From Solen grandis (Eukaryota; Mollusca; Bivalvia; Adapedonta; Solenidae), in contig CM037794.1 of the NCBI GenBank assembly GCA_021229015.1, positions 41,869,126-41,933,125 of the forward strand: DNA of 64,000 nucleotides. The letters are read 5' to 3'. Of the stretch, positions 12,599 to 22,917 are shown in pieces. Position 1 is the first letter of the stretch. Each line of letters begins with the position of its first letter. The position numbers were made by a program, and so were the translations under genes. The notes beneath the pieces were generated by a model. That model searched no databases, was not told the origin of the DNA, and saw only the letters and a program-made list of their open reading frames with translations.

Positions 12599-14162
12599 TT
12601 TGTCGCTCCTGACTTTATTTTCTGTTCATTCTTCATGAAATTTTCACACGATATGTATTGTTATGTTTGAAAGGGCCTCACAAATCAAAAAAATTAAAAG
12701 AAATTTGAAAAGGTCAAGGTCATATTACGATTATTGTGTTTTTATTCGGCCACAAATAGCTCCAAAACTAAAAATATTTCATTGAGAGTATATGAACAAA
12801 AGTTTTAGTTCTTAAAGAGCTCTTTCCAGTGATGTTTAGTTTTTGAAGATCGGACTTGTTTTAGTCATTATACGGCAGTACAAAGTTTGATCCTTTTTTG
12901 GAATAATTGTAAATCAGGTTTTATGCTTCAAATTCTGATACATAAGAATAAAAAGTTTGACTTGTGCGACTAACGTTAGTATATTTGATTGAACTATTTG
13001 CTGCTTTGCTAGGTAACTAACAGTAAAATTTTAATCAATTTTCTTTCTCATTTTGCCGCTAGGGGGCGCTTTTCTTGAAATCATTCTTTTGCTTATAACT
13101 CAAAAAGTTGAAGTCCGATTCGAATGCGTTTTTTTTTGCATTCTGTTCCCTGTTGATAGTCTAATAGCATATGATAGGATTTGAGGGTCCGTGTGGCTGA
13201 AAGCTTTTGAGCTACGGAAGATTGAATGTTCGAACCTCGCAAAAAGAAAACTGTGCAAATGAGGGTAGGTCTACGAAAAACCTATCCGTTTTTGTTAGAG
13301 ATCAGATAGAAGAATTCCGTCTCCGGCATACCATTTAAAAGACGTATACACACAAAATATATGGTGGCGAATTAAGGAAATGCGTGGTTTGTCCTCTAGA
13401 AACGATCAAACTTCACTAAATTTAAGGAAAAATTAAAATTTTAAAAACATGTTTTTGTCGCTCCTGACTTTATTTTCTGTTCATTCTTCATGGAATTTTC
13501 ACACGATATGTATTGTTATGTTTGAAAGGGCCTCACAATTCAAAAAATAAAAAAAGAATTGAAAAATAGCTCCAAAACTAAAATATTTCATTGAGAGTAT
13601 ATGAACAAAAGTTTTAGTTCTTCAAGAGCTCTTTCCAGTGATGTTTAGTTTTTGAAATTCGGACTTGATTTGGTCATTATACGGCAGTCCAAAGTTTGTT
13701 CCTTTTTTGGAATAATTGTAAATCAGGTTTTATGCTTCAAATTCTGATACATAAGAATAAAAAGTTTGACTAGTGCGACTAATATACTTGTTTGAACTAT
13801 TTGCTTTTTTTTGCAATTTTGTTTCTAATTTTGCCGCTAGAGGGCGTTTTGCTTAAAATCACTCTTTTGCTTATAACTCAAAATGTTAAAGTCTGATTGA
13901 AATGCGGTTTACAGCATTTTGTTCCTTGTTGACTGCACCACAGAATGTGATGGATTTCAAGGGACAGGGTATGGGAAAATATTTGCGCTAGAAGAGTTTG
14001 AATGTTCTAACATTGCAAAAAAAAAAAAAATGTGCAAATGAGAGTAGGTCTTCAAAAAACCTTTGCGTTCTGTTTCATATTAAAAATTGTGGCTGAGTTG
14101 AAATAAAGTGTTCAATTTGATTAGGTTAAAAGCGAAAACCAAGATACCGCTTGCGGTTCTAG
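12599..14162 (+). repeat. Family A units ending in a hairpin 3' terminus
   Basis: Two more family A units after the tandem duplication, with GCCGCTAG at about 13056 and 13834. Near 13565 one unit has lost about 44 bp that normally hold the AGGTCAAGGTCA motif and the adjoining box. The block ends with stem ACCGC, loop TT, stem GCGGT and CTAG at 14159-14162, immediately followed by a TTATTATTCTTCTTC tract that belongs to the following family B element. Confidence 0.82.
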
Positions 14163-16615
14163 TTATTATTCTTCTTCTTACTATTCTTTTTTTCTTCCTC
14201 TTATATTTGTGTTAATTTCGAGGTGTTGCCATTGACTCAGAACAATGAAAATTTTATGGCATATATTTCAAACCATGAGCTTTCGGATGCAATGAATTTT
14301 ATATTCATACGACGTCATATAACGTCAGATTTGACGTCAGGTGAAAAAGTTTGTACGCGGTCTACAGCCATTATTTCTGGACCGATTTTCATCAAAATTT
14401 CACAGAATGTGTATGTTAGGCTCTAGTTGTGCATCCCTGTGTCCGTTTTTCAAAATTCGAAAAGTCCATGGTTCTATAGCGAATTCAAGATTCGAACCAA
14501 GGTCGTAAATTTTTAAATGCTTAAAAAATCATATTTATTTGAGATAGAAAAGTGATATTTGGTCAGTATATAGGTCTCTGGGAGTCTAAAACATTTTGTA
14601 AAAATAAACGTCACATGACGTCACTTGACGTCATTATATAATAATGTATTTCTAATATAAATAAGAGTATTTCTATACATGTATGTTGAAATTGTCGAAG
14701 GGCAGTGAAAATTTAATGACAAATGATTCAGACACTGAAATTTCGATTTCAATGATTTTCAGAAGCCTATGACGTCATATGACGTCACATTTGAAATTGA
14801 CTACGAAAGTTTGTACACGGTCCAGAGCCATTATTAATGGCCGATTTTTATCAAATTTTCACAGAGTGTCTATATTACGTTCTATTGTGCCGGCCTTTTT
14901 CAAAATTCGAAAAGTCCAAGCATCTATGGCGGATCCAAGATTCGAACCAAGGACGTCAATTTTTAAATGCTTATAAAAACTGTCTTTTTTTAGATAGAAA
15001 GTTGAAATTTTGTCAGTTAGTAGGTCTCTGGGTGTCTAACAATTATGTGAAAATAAACGTCATATGACGTCACGTGACGTCATTTTTTTATTATTATTCT
15101 TTTCTTCTTCCTAACTAAACGCTTATTTTAATATGTTGCAATAGTCCTAGGACCATGAAATTTTTATGGGTTATTAGTCAAGTGAGGAAATTTTGTTTTC
15201 CATGATTGTCAGCAGCCTATGACGTCACATGACGTCACAGCTAAAAATAGTGAAAAATGGTGTTTGCGCTCTACAGCCGTCATTTATAGTCTTTTCTTCA
15301 AATTTTCACAGATGGTACATCTTGAAACTAAGGTGTGCATATCCTGTCAGCTAACCGAAACTCCGAAAGACCGAAGTTCTGTGGCTGAAATAAGATTCGA
15401 ACATAGGACCGAAAATTTCATTTTAGCATTAAAGAGCTTCAGGATGAGATAGAAAATTGAAACTTACACAGTTTGCAGTTCTGCAGAGTTTCTACAGACA
15501 TTTTGAGTCGTGACGTCATATGACGTCATGTGACGTCAAAAGCATACTTCTTAATTTTTATTGTAGGGCAATGATTTCGACATGATGCCAGTTGTTCAGA
15601 ATAATGAAAATTTCAGATTATGACAGTAAAGTATGCGCTTTTGAACAAAAGCATCTTCAGCACCCTATGACGTCATATGACGTCAGAGCTAAAAATAGTG
15701 AAAAATGGTGTTCACGCTCTACAGCCGCCATTTATGATCAGATTTTCTTCAGATTTTTACAGATGGTACACCTTGAAACTAAGGTGTACATATCCTGCCA
15801 GCTTACCGAAATTCCGAAAAACCGAAGTTCTGTGGCTGAAGTAATATTCGAACATAGGACCAAAAATTTCATTTTAGGATTGAAGAGCTTCAGGATGAGA
15901 TAGAAAGTTGAAACTTACACAGTTTGCAGTTCTGCAGCATTTTTACAAATATTTTGAATCAGAGGACGTCATAAGCATACCACTTATTTTTAATTTGGGG
16001 CAATGATTTCGACATGATGCCAGTTGTAAAGAATAATGAAAATTTCAGAGTTATTGCAGTAACGTATGCGCTTTTGAGCAACAGCATTTTCAGTACCCTA
16101 TGACGTCACGTGACGTCAGAGCTAAAAATAGTGAAAAACGGTGTTCGCGCTCTACAGCCGCCATTTATAATCAGATTTTCTTCAAATTTTTACAGATGGT
16201 ACATCTTGAAACTAAGGTGTGAATACTTTGTCAGCTAACCTTAATTCTGAAAAACCGAAGTATTGTGGCTGAAATAAGATCGAACATAGGAACAAAAATT
16301 TCAATTTAGGGTTAAAGAACTTCGGGATGAGATAGAAAGTTGAAACTTACACAGTTTGCAGTTCTGCATAATTTCTACATATATTTTGAATCGTGACGTC
16401 ATATGACTTCATAAGCATGCTACTACTACTGCTACTTATTTTTTTTTCATCGTAACTAAACGCATATTTTTCGCGGAATATAATGTTAATTGTTCAGCAT
16501 GAACATGAAATACTACCAGAGGTGAGTCATTACATGAAACTTCTATCTCCTGCTTTTTGCATTAACACAGGTTGCAGAAAGTCCTATCATTCCTTTTCAC
16601 GAATGACATCTAGTT
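14163..16615 (+). mobile_element. Composite family B element (B1 array then B2 array), 3' end intact
   Basis: Opens in a TTA/TTC tract and TTTTTTTCTTCC. Two B1 units follow (about 14220-15085), with CRE clusters at about 14310-14340, 14600-14635, 14768-14790 and 15060-15085. A second internal TTATTATTATTCTTTTCTTC tract at about 15088 leads to three B2 units (about 15150-16420). The tail carries GTTGCAGAAAGTCCTATCAT, a hairpin with arms ATTC and GAAT, and CTAG at 16610-16613. The 5' terminal motif is missing from this position, presumably displaced by the insertion that ends at 14162. Frames of about 77 codons start at ATGACGTCA in the B2 units and are discussed under findings. Confidence 0.8.
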
Positions 16616-17206
16616 CTTCTTCTTATTATTCTTTTTTTCCTCCTTTTGAGGTTGTAATTAAACAAAGTTACAATTGAGATAGAGTCTTCAAATTGTTTCA
16701 GTGATCAGCTAAATAGAGTCCCTTTCGATCTGTATTGTTTCAACTATTAATGACGTCATATGACGTCATAGCTGAAAACTACTACAAAAGTTTCTTCGCC
16801 GTCTACAGCCATTGGTTATGAACCGATTTTCATCAAGATTTTCACAGAATGTGTATATTAATATCTAGTTGTGCATCCCGGTGTCCGTTTTTCAAAATTC
16901 GAAAAGACCAAGGTTCTATAGCGAATCCAAGATTTGAACTAATGACGTCAAATTTCAAATTCCAGAAAAGCTAGAAAGCTGATATTTAGTTTGAATATTA
17001 GTCTCTATGTCTTCTTTACATTCTAAAAAGATGAACGCCATATGACGTCACATGACGTCATAATGCTATTAAAACGCTTGTATCAAAACTTAACGGTTTT
17101 TAAGCCCTGTAGGCTTTAATTTTGTATGATTTGCTTGAAATTTTGTCTGAAGATGCAGTATTAGATTTTATGGAACCATGTCACTTCCGTTTCCGGAAAA
17201 TCCCAA

Positions 17207-17218
17207 AGGTCAAGGTCA
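17207..17218 (+). promoter_or_regulatory. AGGTCAAGGTCA motif (nuclear-receptor DR0-like)
   Basis: Two AGGTCA half-sites with no spacer. The same motif sits at the same relative place in family A units (for example 2530, 2858, 5977, 7290, 9670 and 12711) and in the family B tails at about 38959 and 56927. It is always followed by an ATTAT-GTTTTT-TTCGGCC-like stretch. Known DR0 and TCAAGGTCA sites bind orphan nuclear receptors such as GCNF, SF-1 and ERR types. Whether any of these copies is bound is not known. Confidence 0.45.
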
Positions 17219-18084
17219 TATATCAATTATCGGGTTTTTCTTCGGCCTTAAATATCTCAAAAACGGTAAATATTCTATCGAGACACTATGCGTATAACTC
17301 GTAGTGCTTAGAAAGACCTTTCAGATTATATTTAGTTTTTGATGATCGGGGTTGAATCGGTTGAGTTATGGAGGAAAAATGAAAATTTGGTAACCCCCAG
17401 TGTGTTTAACTGTTTATATCTCGAAAACCTTTTACTTTTGAAAATATGATGATGAATATTATTTGTAAAGCAATGTTTGGCCGTTCTTTTGATGCTTAAA
17501 GTTTAATGTTTGACCTAAGATTCATGGAGTAATGGGGAAAAAACGAAATTCGTGCATATAGCTTTGGTGATTTTTTCATTTTTCAGGAGGTTTAAGAGCT
17601 TGTATCTCAAAAAATATTAAAAATATTCCGATATATAAAGCGTGTGAAATGTAGAGAATTTTAGGACGATTATTTTGGTACCTAAAGTTTTGAAATTAAT
17701 CAAAGTATAAGGAAGTTACATAAAAAATAAGAATTTAAACATGTAGAATTTCAGCAATTTTGCCGTCATGTCAGAGTTTTACGGCTTATATCTTAAGAAT
17801 CATTAGAAATAAGTGCTTAAATTAAGCAAGTGAGATGTAGAGAATTTTAAGACGATTATTTTGGCACCTAGAGTTTTGAAATTGATCAAAAAATAAGGAA
17901 GTTACATAAAAAATACCAATTTAAAGCCAATTGTAAAATTTTCATAAAATATCCTACTTTCGCTTTCACCTTAATTGAAGCATTTTCGGAAAATGTAAGT
18001 TTACAGATATGTATTAGTCATAGAAATTGCAAAAAAAACAACTTTTTACATATATCATATTGATATTACTAGCTAAACAAGTGT

Positions 18085-18377
18085 ACCGTTCCCGGTGGCC
18101 GAGTGGTTAGAGCGTCCGCCTCGGGAGCGGGAGGTCGTGGGTTCGATACCAAAGTCGTAAAAATGGTACTGTTATAGCTCCCTTGCTTGACGCTCAGCAT
18201 ATAAGGGTAGTTTCAGGACTGGTTGGCTCGGTATCCGGACAATGTGACTGGGTGTGGTATCATGCCACATGTCTGCGGCGTGATACTGCAGTGTGGCAGC
18301 ACTATAACTGCATTAAGTAGACATCGTCTCCAAATGACTGAAATACTGTCGGTGGGACGTTAAACCCAACAAACAAA
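18085..18377 (+). mobile_element. tRNA-derived SINE with 12-bp target-site duplication
   Basis: The 5' head at 18088-18150 is tRNA-like, with an A box inside GGTGGCCGAGTGGTTAGAGC and a B box GGTTCGATACC. A Pro-like anticodon loop CTCGGGA lies between CCGC and GCGG. The 3' side of the T stem does not pair, so this is not a functional tRNA gene. A body of about 200 bp and a CAAACAAAC tail follow. Perfect direct repeats CTAAACAAGTGT flank it at 18073-18084 and 18378-18389. The body ending GGTGGGACGTTAAACCCAAC resembles SINE tails common in molluscs, and a MetaSINE-type affiliation is possible but unverified. The copy at 39810-40111 is a duplicate, not an independent insertion. Confidence 0.9.
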
Positions 18378-18866
18378 CTAAACAAGTGTTGACAATGATT
18401 TAATGTTTTGTCAAATCATTTTATTTACGTTACTTATACATATTAGTTGCAGCATTGCGTTACCCATAATCCTTTGAGCGTTTTGACACATGTCATTTAG
18501 ACCGTTGTTGAAACATTGCAATTTCCCGACTTTATTGTTGCATCAATCGATAAATGTTATACATTTGTATAAGCTATATTCCAAATTTATGATAAATGAT
18601 AACCTATGTGAAAATATATGTTATAATACAATGTAATTTAATTGCCAGCTTGAGATACCATGAGCGTGTATAAGTGTAGACGTTTGAAACAAAATGATCA
18701 ACACGTCATCCGTTCAAGACGCTGCAAGCTAATTTGTCCGTTAGCTAAAAGCGCAAAATGAAGTAACTTTGTGTAATACAGTCGTCTCGATCGTATATAC
18801 AAGCGTTATTGGAATTTAACTCACGAGGCTACACGCGTCGACGATTCTATTGCATGGTAGCATTTA

Positions 18867-19283
18867 CACGGTGCATAACCATATCGGCAGGCTCTCTGTG
18901 GAAATCGCTATATCGGCAGGCTCTATGCGTTCGCACCGGTCATTCTCTGCCATAAAAACTTGCAAACCTGGACGGAAGGAAAAGAAACAGACCAATAGTC
19001 ACTTTTCAAAGGTGAAATGCTCAATATTAAGTATTGCACGGAATATTAGAGTATCTTAGCTATGTATATAATTGAAAAGTTTACACGCATATACATAGCT
19101 AAAATACTCCGTGCAATACTTAATATTGAGCAACTCACCTTTGAAAAATGACCATTGGTCTCTTTCTTTCCCTTCCGTCCAGCGTTTGCTAGTGTTTATG
19201 GCAGGGAATGACCGGTGCGAACGCAGAGAGCTGCTGATATAGCGATTTCCGCAGAGAGCCTGCCGATATGGGTATGCACCGTG
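18867..19283. mobile_element. 417-bp foldback MITE, CACGGTG termini, 5-bp target-site duplication
   Basis: Two arms of about 195 bp are inverted repeats of each other (CACGGTGCATA at the left end, TATGCACCGTG at the right), separated by a loop of about 25 bp near 19067-19090. ATTTA flanks both sides (18862-18866 and 19284-19288). The duplicated locus at about 41030-41045 has a single ATTTA and no element, so the insertion and its 5-bp duplication are directly proved within this window. Five-base duplications and a CAC-N-RTG-type end are features of the Transib/RAG-like superfamily. That assignment is inference, since there is no coding sequence. Confidence 0.9.
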
Positions 19284-19635
19284 ATTTACTATTTTATTCC
19301 CGCGACTGTACACGAAAATAAAAAAAAAGAAAAGAATTTTGATATGCAGAATTAAGGGGTTTAAGTTTAATTGCTTATATTTTGAATACCTATAAACTAG
19401 AATATGCTACAATGGAATTGTCGGGATTTTCAGGACATTTATTTTGGTACCTAGAATACTACAATTGGTCAAGTTATAAGAAAGCGATATCAAAATAAAG
19501 ATTTATTTATTTTTGCCATATGGCTTATTTCACAAAGTTCATGCATGAAAAGTCCATACGAAAAAAAAAAAGTTAAAGGTAGGGAATTTAATATATATTC
19601 TTTCTAACGGTATTAATCTTTATATTTTTCAATGT

Positions 19636-19679
19636 TAGCAGAAAGTCCTATCATTCGTATCAACGAATGAAATCTAGTT
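19636..19679 (+). mobile_element. Helentron-type 3' terminus
   Basis: AGCAGAAAGTCCTATCATTC is followed by a hairpin (ATTCGT / ACGAAT) and AAATCTAGTT. It is inverted-complementary to the AGGACTTTCTGC 5' motif. The identical end recurs at 46070-46114, and a corrupted one at 33220-33263. Confidence 0.85.
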
Positions 19680-19680
19680 A

Positions 19681-20038
19681 TTAGGGCTTTCTGCCTAAAG
19701 CAGAAAGTCCTATTGGGTTTGTTATGTTTTTTCTTATTAGGGCTTTCTGCCTAAAGCGAAGAAAGCCTATAGGGTTGTATGTTATTATTATTATTTTATA
19801 TTAGACTTTCTGTAAAGCAGAAAGTCTATGGGTTTGTTATTTTTATTAGGACTTTCTGCTTTATACTATTGGGTTTGTTATGTTTATTATTATTATGACT
19901 TTCGCCCTAAGCAGGATAGTTCCTATTGGGTTTGTACTGTTTATTCTTCTTCTTATTAGGGCTTTCTGCCTCAAAGCAGAACGACCTTTTGGGTTTGTTA
20001 TGTTTTTATTATTATTATTATTCTTTTCTTTCCCTAAC
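19681..20038 (+). mobile_element. Stack of six nested element 5' termini
   Basis: Six successive 5' ends start at about 19682, 19737, 19801, 19846, 19895 and 19956. Each has an AGG(A/G)CTTTCTGC-type motif (some degraded), a partial inverted copy of it, TTGGGTTTGT or a variant, and a short TTA/TTC tract in which the next one begins. Only the last runs on into a full tract and CTTTCCCTAACTAAACGC core. This is the pattern expected if each newcomer inserted into the microsatellite of its predecessor, leaving only about 40-60 bp of the older 5' end before the next. Confidence 0.85.
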
Positions 20039-20215
20039 TAAACGCTTATTTTTATTGTTGTAACAATAGACCTCGGACGATGCACTTTATATGGCTTATT
20101 AGTCACGTGAGGAAAATTTTGATTTCCATGCTTTTCGCACCCTATGACGTCACAGGAGTCACCGCTCCAACATAGTGAAAAAAATGGTGTTTTTCGCTCC
20201 TCCCGCCTACCTTTC
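20039..20215 (+). repeat. First part of a B2 unit
   Basis: ACTAAACGCTTATTTTTATT, the CCTCGGACGATG box, GTCACGTGAGGAAA and TATGACGTCAC match the start of B2 units at 15110 and 26900. From about 20150 it degrades quickly, and the unit is interrupted near 20215. Confidence 0.75.
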
Positions 20216-21455
20216 AATTTCGTAAATATAATTCCCAAAACCGTAATGACAAATATCACCCCTTATGTTCATAACCTTTCAGCACACCCTCCACTACTCA
20301 ATCCTCCTTACATTTTCTTAAAACAATCATCTCCCAACTTACCCCCTCCCAAACAAAAACTTATCCCAATCTCAACATTCATATCACTCCCTAATCCACC
20401 AAACCCTAAATCCTATATCATCAAACACCACCACAATAATTCTACTATCCTACAAATCTAACCATATCCTACCACCTCACCAAACAAAAATAAACCAAAA
20501 CTTTCCCATAAAACCCATCATCCCTATTACCCCTTACCATCCCCAAACCTCTAACATCCCTCCCCTACTCTTCATAACACCCCATCACAACCTCCCCCAC
20601 ATCTACCCCATCCTACCCCTCAACAACCCACTATCCCCCATTATAACTCTCAACCCTCCTACCAATAATTACTTCAAAACAACCCCAAAACTCCTCATTA
20701 CCACAATCCACCCCCTTATAGCCACAATACCTCACCCTCAAAACCTCCAGCCCTCCCCTAACATATTCATCACACCTCAACTACACAACTTCCCTAACAT
20801 ACCAAAAAATAAACATATCATCATTCATCTCACTCCTAATCACAACCCCATAAATCTAACCATCCCTCCAAACACCCCCACAAATCTACTATCCCCTACC
20901 AAATACTACATATACGAAACCTCGATATTTTATCTATTAGTCGTCTTTATAATGTAGAGATACAGATATCTTATTTTTTATATTTTTATATGCTCTCACG
21001 ACCTTTAATTTCAAGTTAAATAGCGTTTAATTAAGTTTACTCCCCCGACCCCCTATGTTGTGTGTCTGAGAGTGTGAGAATCTACACTATTGTTTATAGG
21101 GTGAGTTGTTACTCGCTCTCTCATAGATCATATGACTTCGCAGATGAGCTCTCTCGCTCCATCTTCTTTCTATTGGTATTTTTTTATCATTTCTTTTTAT
21201 GATTTTATTTTAGAGAGAGATCGGGGCATAGCTTTTATTATCAAAAAAGCATCTTCAGCCCCACCCCTTGAATTAGATAGAGATATATAGAGAGACTTAC
21301 GCGCTGATAGGCTATGTGTGGATTTGAGGTTTCTGTATGAAAGTTTTTTAATATTGATAGACTCCGCTCCCAGTGTGTGTGTGCTTACTTTAATGTTCTT
21401 TGGTAGTTGAGGAGAATTGCCCTCGGTTTTTTTTTCCGTATAGATGACTATACTT
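20216..21455. other. Anomalous block inside a B2 unit, including a nearly G-free stretch
   Basis: B2 sequence stops within the AGTGAAAAATGGTG region and resumes at about 21456 (CATTTATTGTCAGATG). About 1.2 kb of unrelated sequence lies between. From about 20281 to 20915 the plus strand holds only a handful of Gs in more than 600 bases, and the composition is A, C and T. The part after 20920 has normal base use but many short CTCT/GAGA runs. A 105-codon frame at 20144-20461 is proline-rich only because of the C-rich composition. An uncorrected read or misassembly is the simplest explanation. A genuine strand-asymmetric insertion is not excluded. Confidence 0.7.
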
Positions 21456-22180
21456 CATTGCACTGAGTGAATTCCATTTATTGTCAGATGTTTCTGTCAA
21501 ATTTCACAAGATGGTAACAGTTTTGAAACTCGATGTGCATATCTGTCAGTCTAACAAACTTCCAAAGAGACTGAGTTCTGTGACTGAAAAAAGATTCGAA
21601 TCATTAGGACCAAAAAATTCATTTGTAGGGATATAAAGAGCTTCAGGAAGAGTAGAGAAGAAGGTAGAAAGGTTGAAATAACACAGTTGCAAGATTCCTG
21701 CTCTGACTTCTACTTTTATATCTTGTGTTTTGACGTCATATGGACGTCTTGTGACCGTATAAGCTACTTCTTAATTTCATTTTAGGGCAATGATTTTGTA
21801 CATGATGCCCAGTTGGTTGTTCAGACAATAACGAAAATATAGAGTTATTTATTGACAGTAAGTATGCCCCTTTTGAACAAAAAGCCATCATTGCACACTA
21901 TGACGTAGATGTGTACGAGTCAGAGCAAAAAATATTTTGAAAAATGGTGTTCACGCTCTACAGGCCGCATTTAATGGTCGGATTTACGATTCAAACTTTT
22001 CTCTAATTCAGGTGGATGAGTACAGTTCTTAGGAAGTAGTGTGTTCGAGCTGTGTTTGCATATTCTGTCAGGCTACTCGAAATTCCGAAAGACCGAAAAG
22101 TTGGTGTGGCTGAAATAAGATTCGAGACATCGCCTATTGGGATCCGTAAATTTCTTATTGTTCGGTTAGGAAGAGCTGTA
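21456..22180 (+). repeat. B2 units with many small indels
   Basis: Recognisable as one and a half B2 units (GTGCATATCTGTCAG, the GACTGAGTTCTGTGACTG box, AGATTCGAA and a degraded CRE cluster near 21733). They are interrupted every few bases by one- to four-base insertions not seen in other copies. This level of indel noise fits raw long-read error better than evolutionary divergence. Confidence 0.7.
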
Positions 22181-22860
22181 TGGTGGTTTGTTATTCGGCA
22201 AGGGGGAGTTCTCAAAACTCGAAAACAAGATTCTAGCTGACACTGTGATAAATCTGTAGTGATTTGAAAGACCTTTCAGGTGATATTTAGTTTTTGAAGA
22301 TCGGGGTTGAATTGGTTGACTTATGACAGAAAGGCGAAAAGTGTACTTTTAACGAAATTGAAACGCTGTAGTTTCATGAACTTTGAGTCAAAAATCATGA
22401 TTTCTTCAGGATTAACACACTGAAAAGTGAAGTGATGTATACTGCAAGGAATACTTGTTTGGTCACGTGATTATAACGTCATGCATATTTAAGCAGAAAT
22501 TATTAAAAAATTCATATAAAATCGGCAAGTTGATGTTTGAAGTTGAAATTTGCACGAATGCCGTAGCCTACAATGTGCAAAATGTCCTGAAAATTTCAAG
22601 TGATTCCGTCAACAAACATGGCAGATATTCATGTTTTTCGGAAAGGGCTTGTATATGAAAATCTGGCAATTTGAAGGAAGAGAAGAAGGCGGTTATTGGG
22701 TTGGTTACCCTCTATCCGGACGTTCCTACGCAGGAAAGAGTGCCCGTGTTGAAAGGTGAATTGCGATGCGTATTTGAGAGAATGAGGTGCATTTTAGAAT
22801 GCAATGGTGTACACCAGGACCGATAAGCATATTGCCTTTGTTATAACGGCTTTCTTCAAA
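22181..22860 (+). repeat. B5-type tail, duplicate of about 46740-47390
   Basis: From GTGGTTTGTTATTCGGCAAG onwards it follows 46740-47390 closely, including GAAGATCGGGGTTGAATTGG, TCACGTGATTATAACGTCAT and ACACCAGGACCGATAAGCAT. It ends in ACGGCTTTCTTCAAAC just before a new 5' terminus. The switch from noisy B2 to clean B5 tail near 22185 is abrupt and may be a misjoin. Confidence 0.75.
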
Positions 22861-22917
22861 CTTTTATTAGGGCTTTCTGCCTCAAGCAGAAAGACCTTTT
22901 GGGTTTGTTATGTTTAT

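Larger units (their letters stand above)
16616..19679 (+). mobile_element. Family B element body with long AT-rich tail, SINE, MITE and 3' hairpin end
   Basis: Begins with a pyrimidine tract and TTTTTTTCCTCC. One CRE-bounded unit follows (doublets at about 16750 and 17043). Next is a tail with GAAGATCGGGGTTGAAT-like boxes and two degenerate units of about 190 bp (17580-17930). A SINE lies at 18085-18377 and a MITE at 18867-19283. The 3' end has AGCAGAAAGTCCTATCATTC, hairpin arms ATTCG/CGAAT around a short loop, and CTAG at 19674-19677. The stretch from about 17040 on is duplicated at 38790-41250 and 45940-46112. Confidence 0.75.

Noticed and set aside
14223..14426. Short plus-strand frames starting in CRE clusters of B1 and B3 units (about 60-80 codons)
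   Set aside because: Copies disagree by frameshifts and stops, and the start is simply the ATG inside TATGACGTCA. They are repeat sequence, not genes.
18088..18150. Possible functional tRNA-Pro gene
   Set aside because: A and B boxes and a CGG anticodon loop are visible. However, the T stem does not pair, the acceptor stem is absent, and the region is the head of a SINE with target-site duplications.
20144..20461. 105-codon proline-rich frame
   Set aside because: Openness follows from the absence of G (few stop codons can form without G or with C-rich triplets), and the block is probably artefactual.
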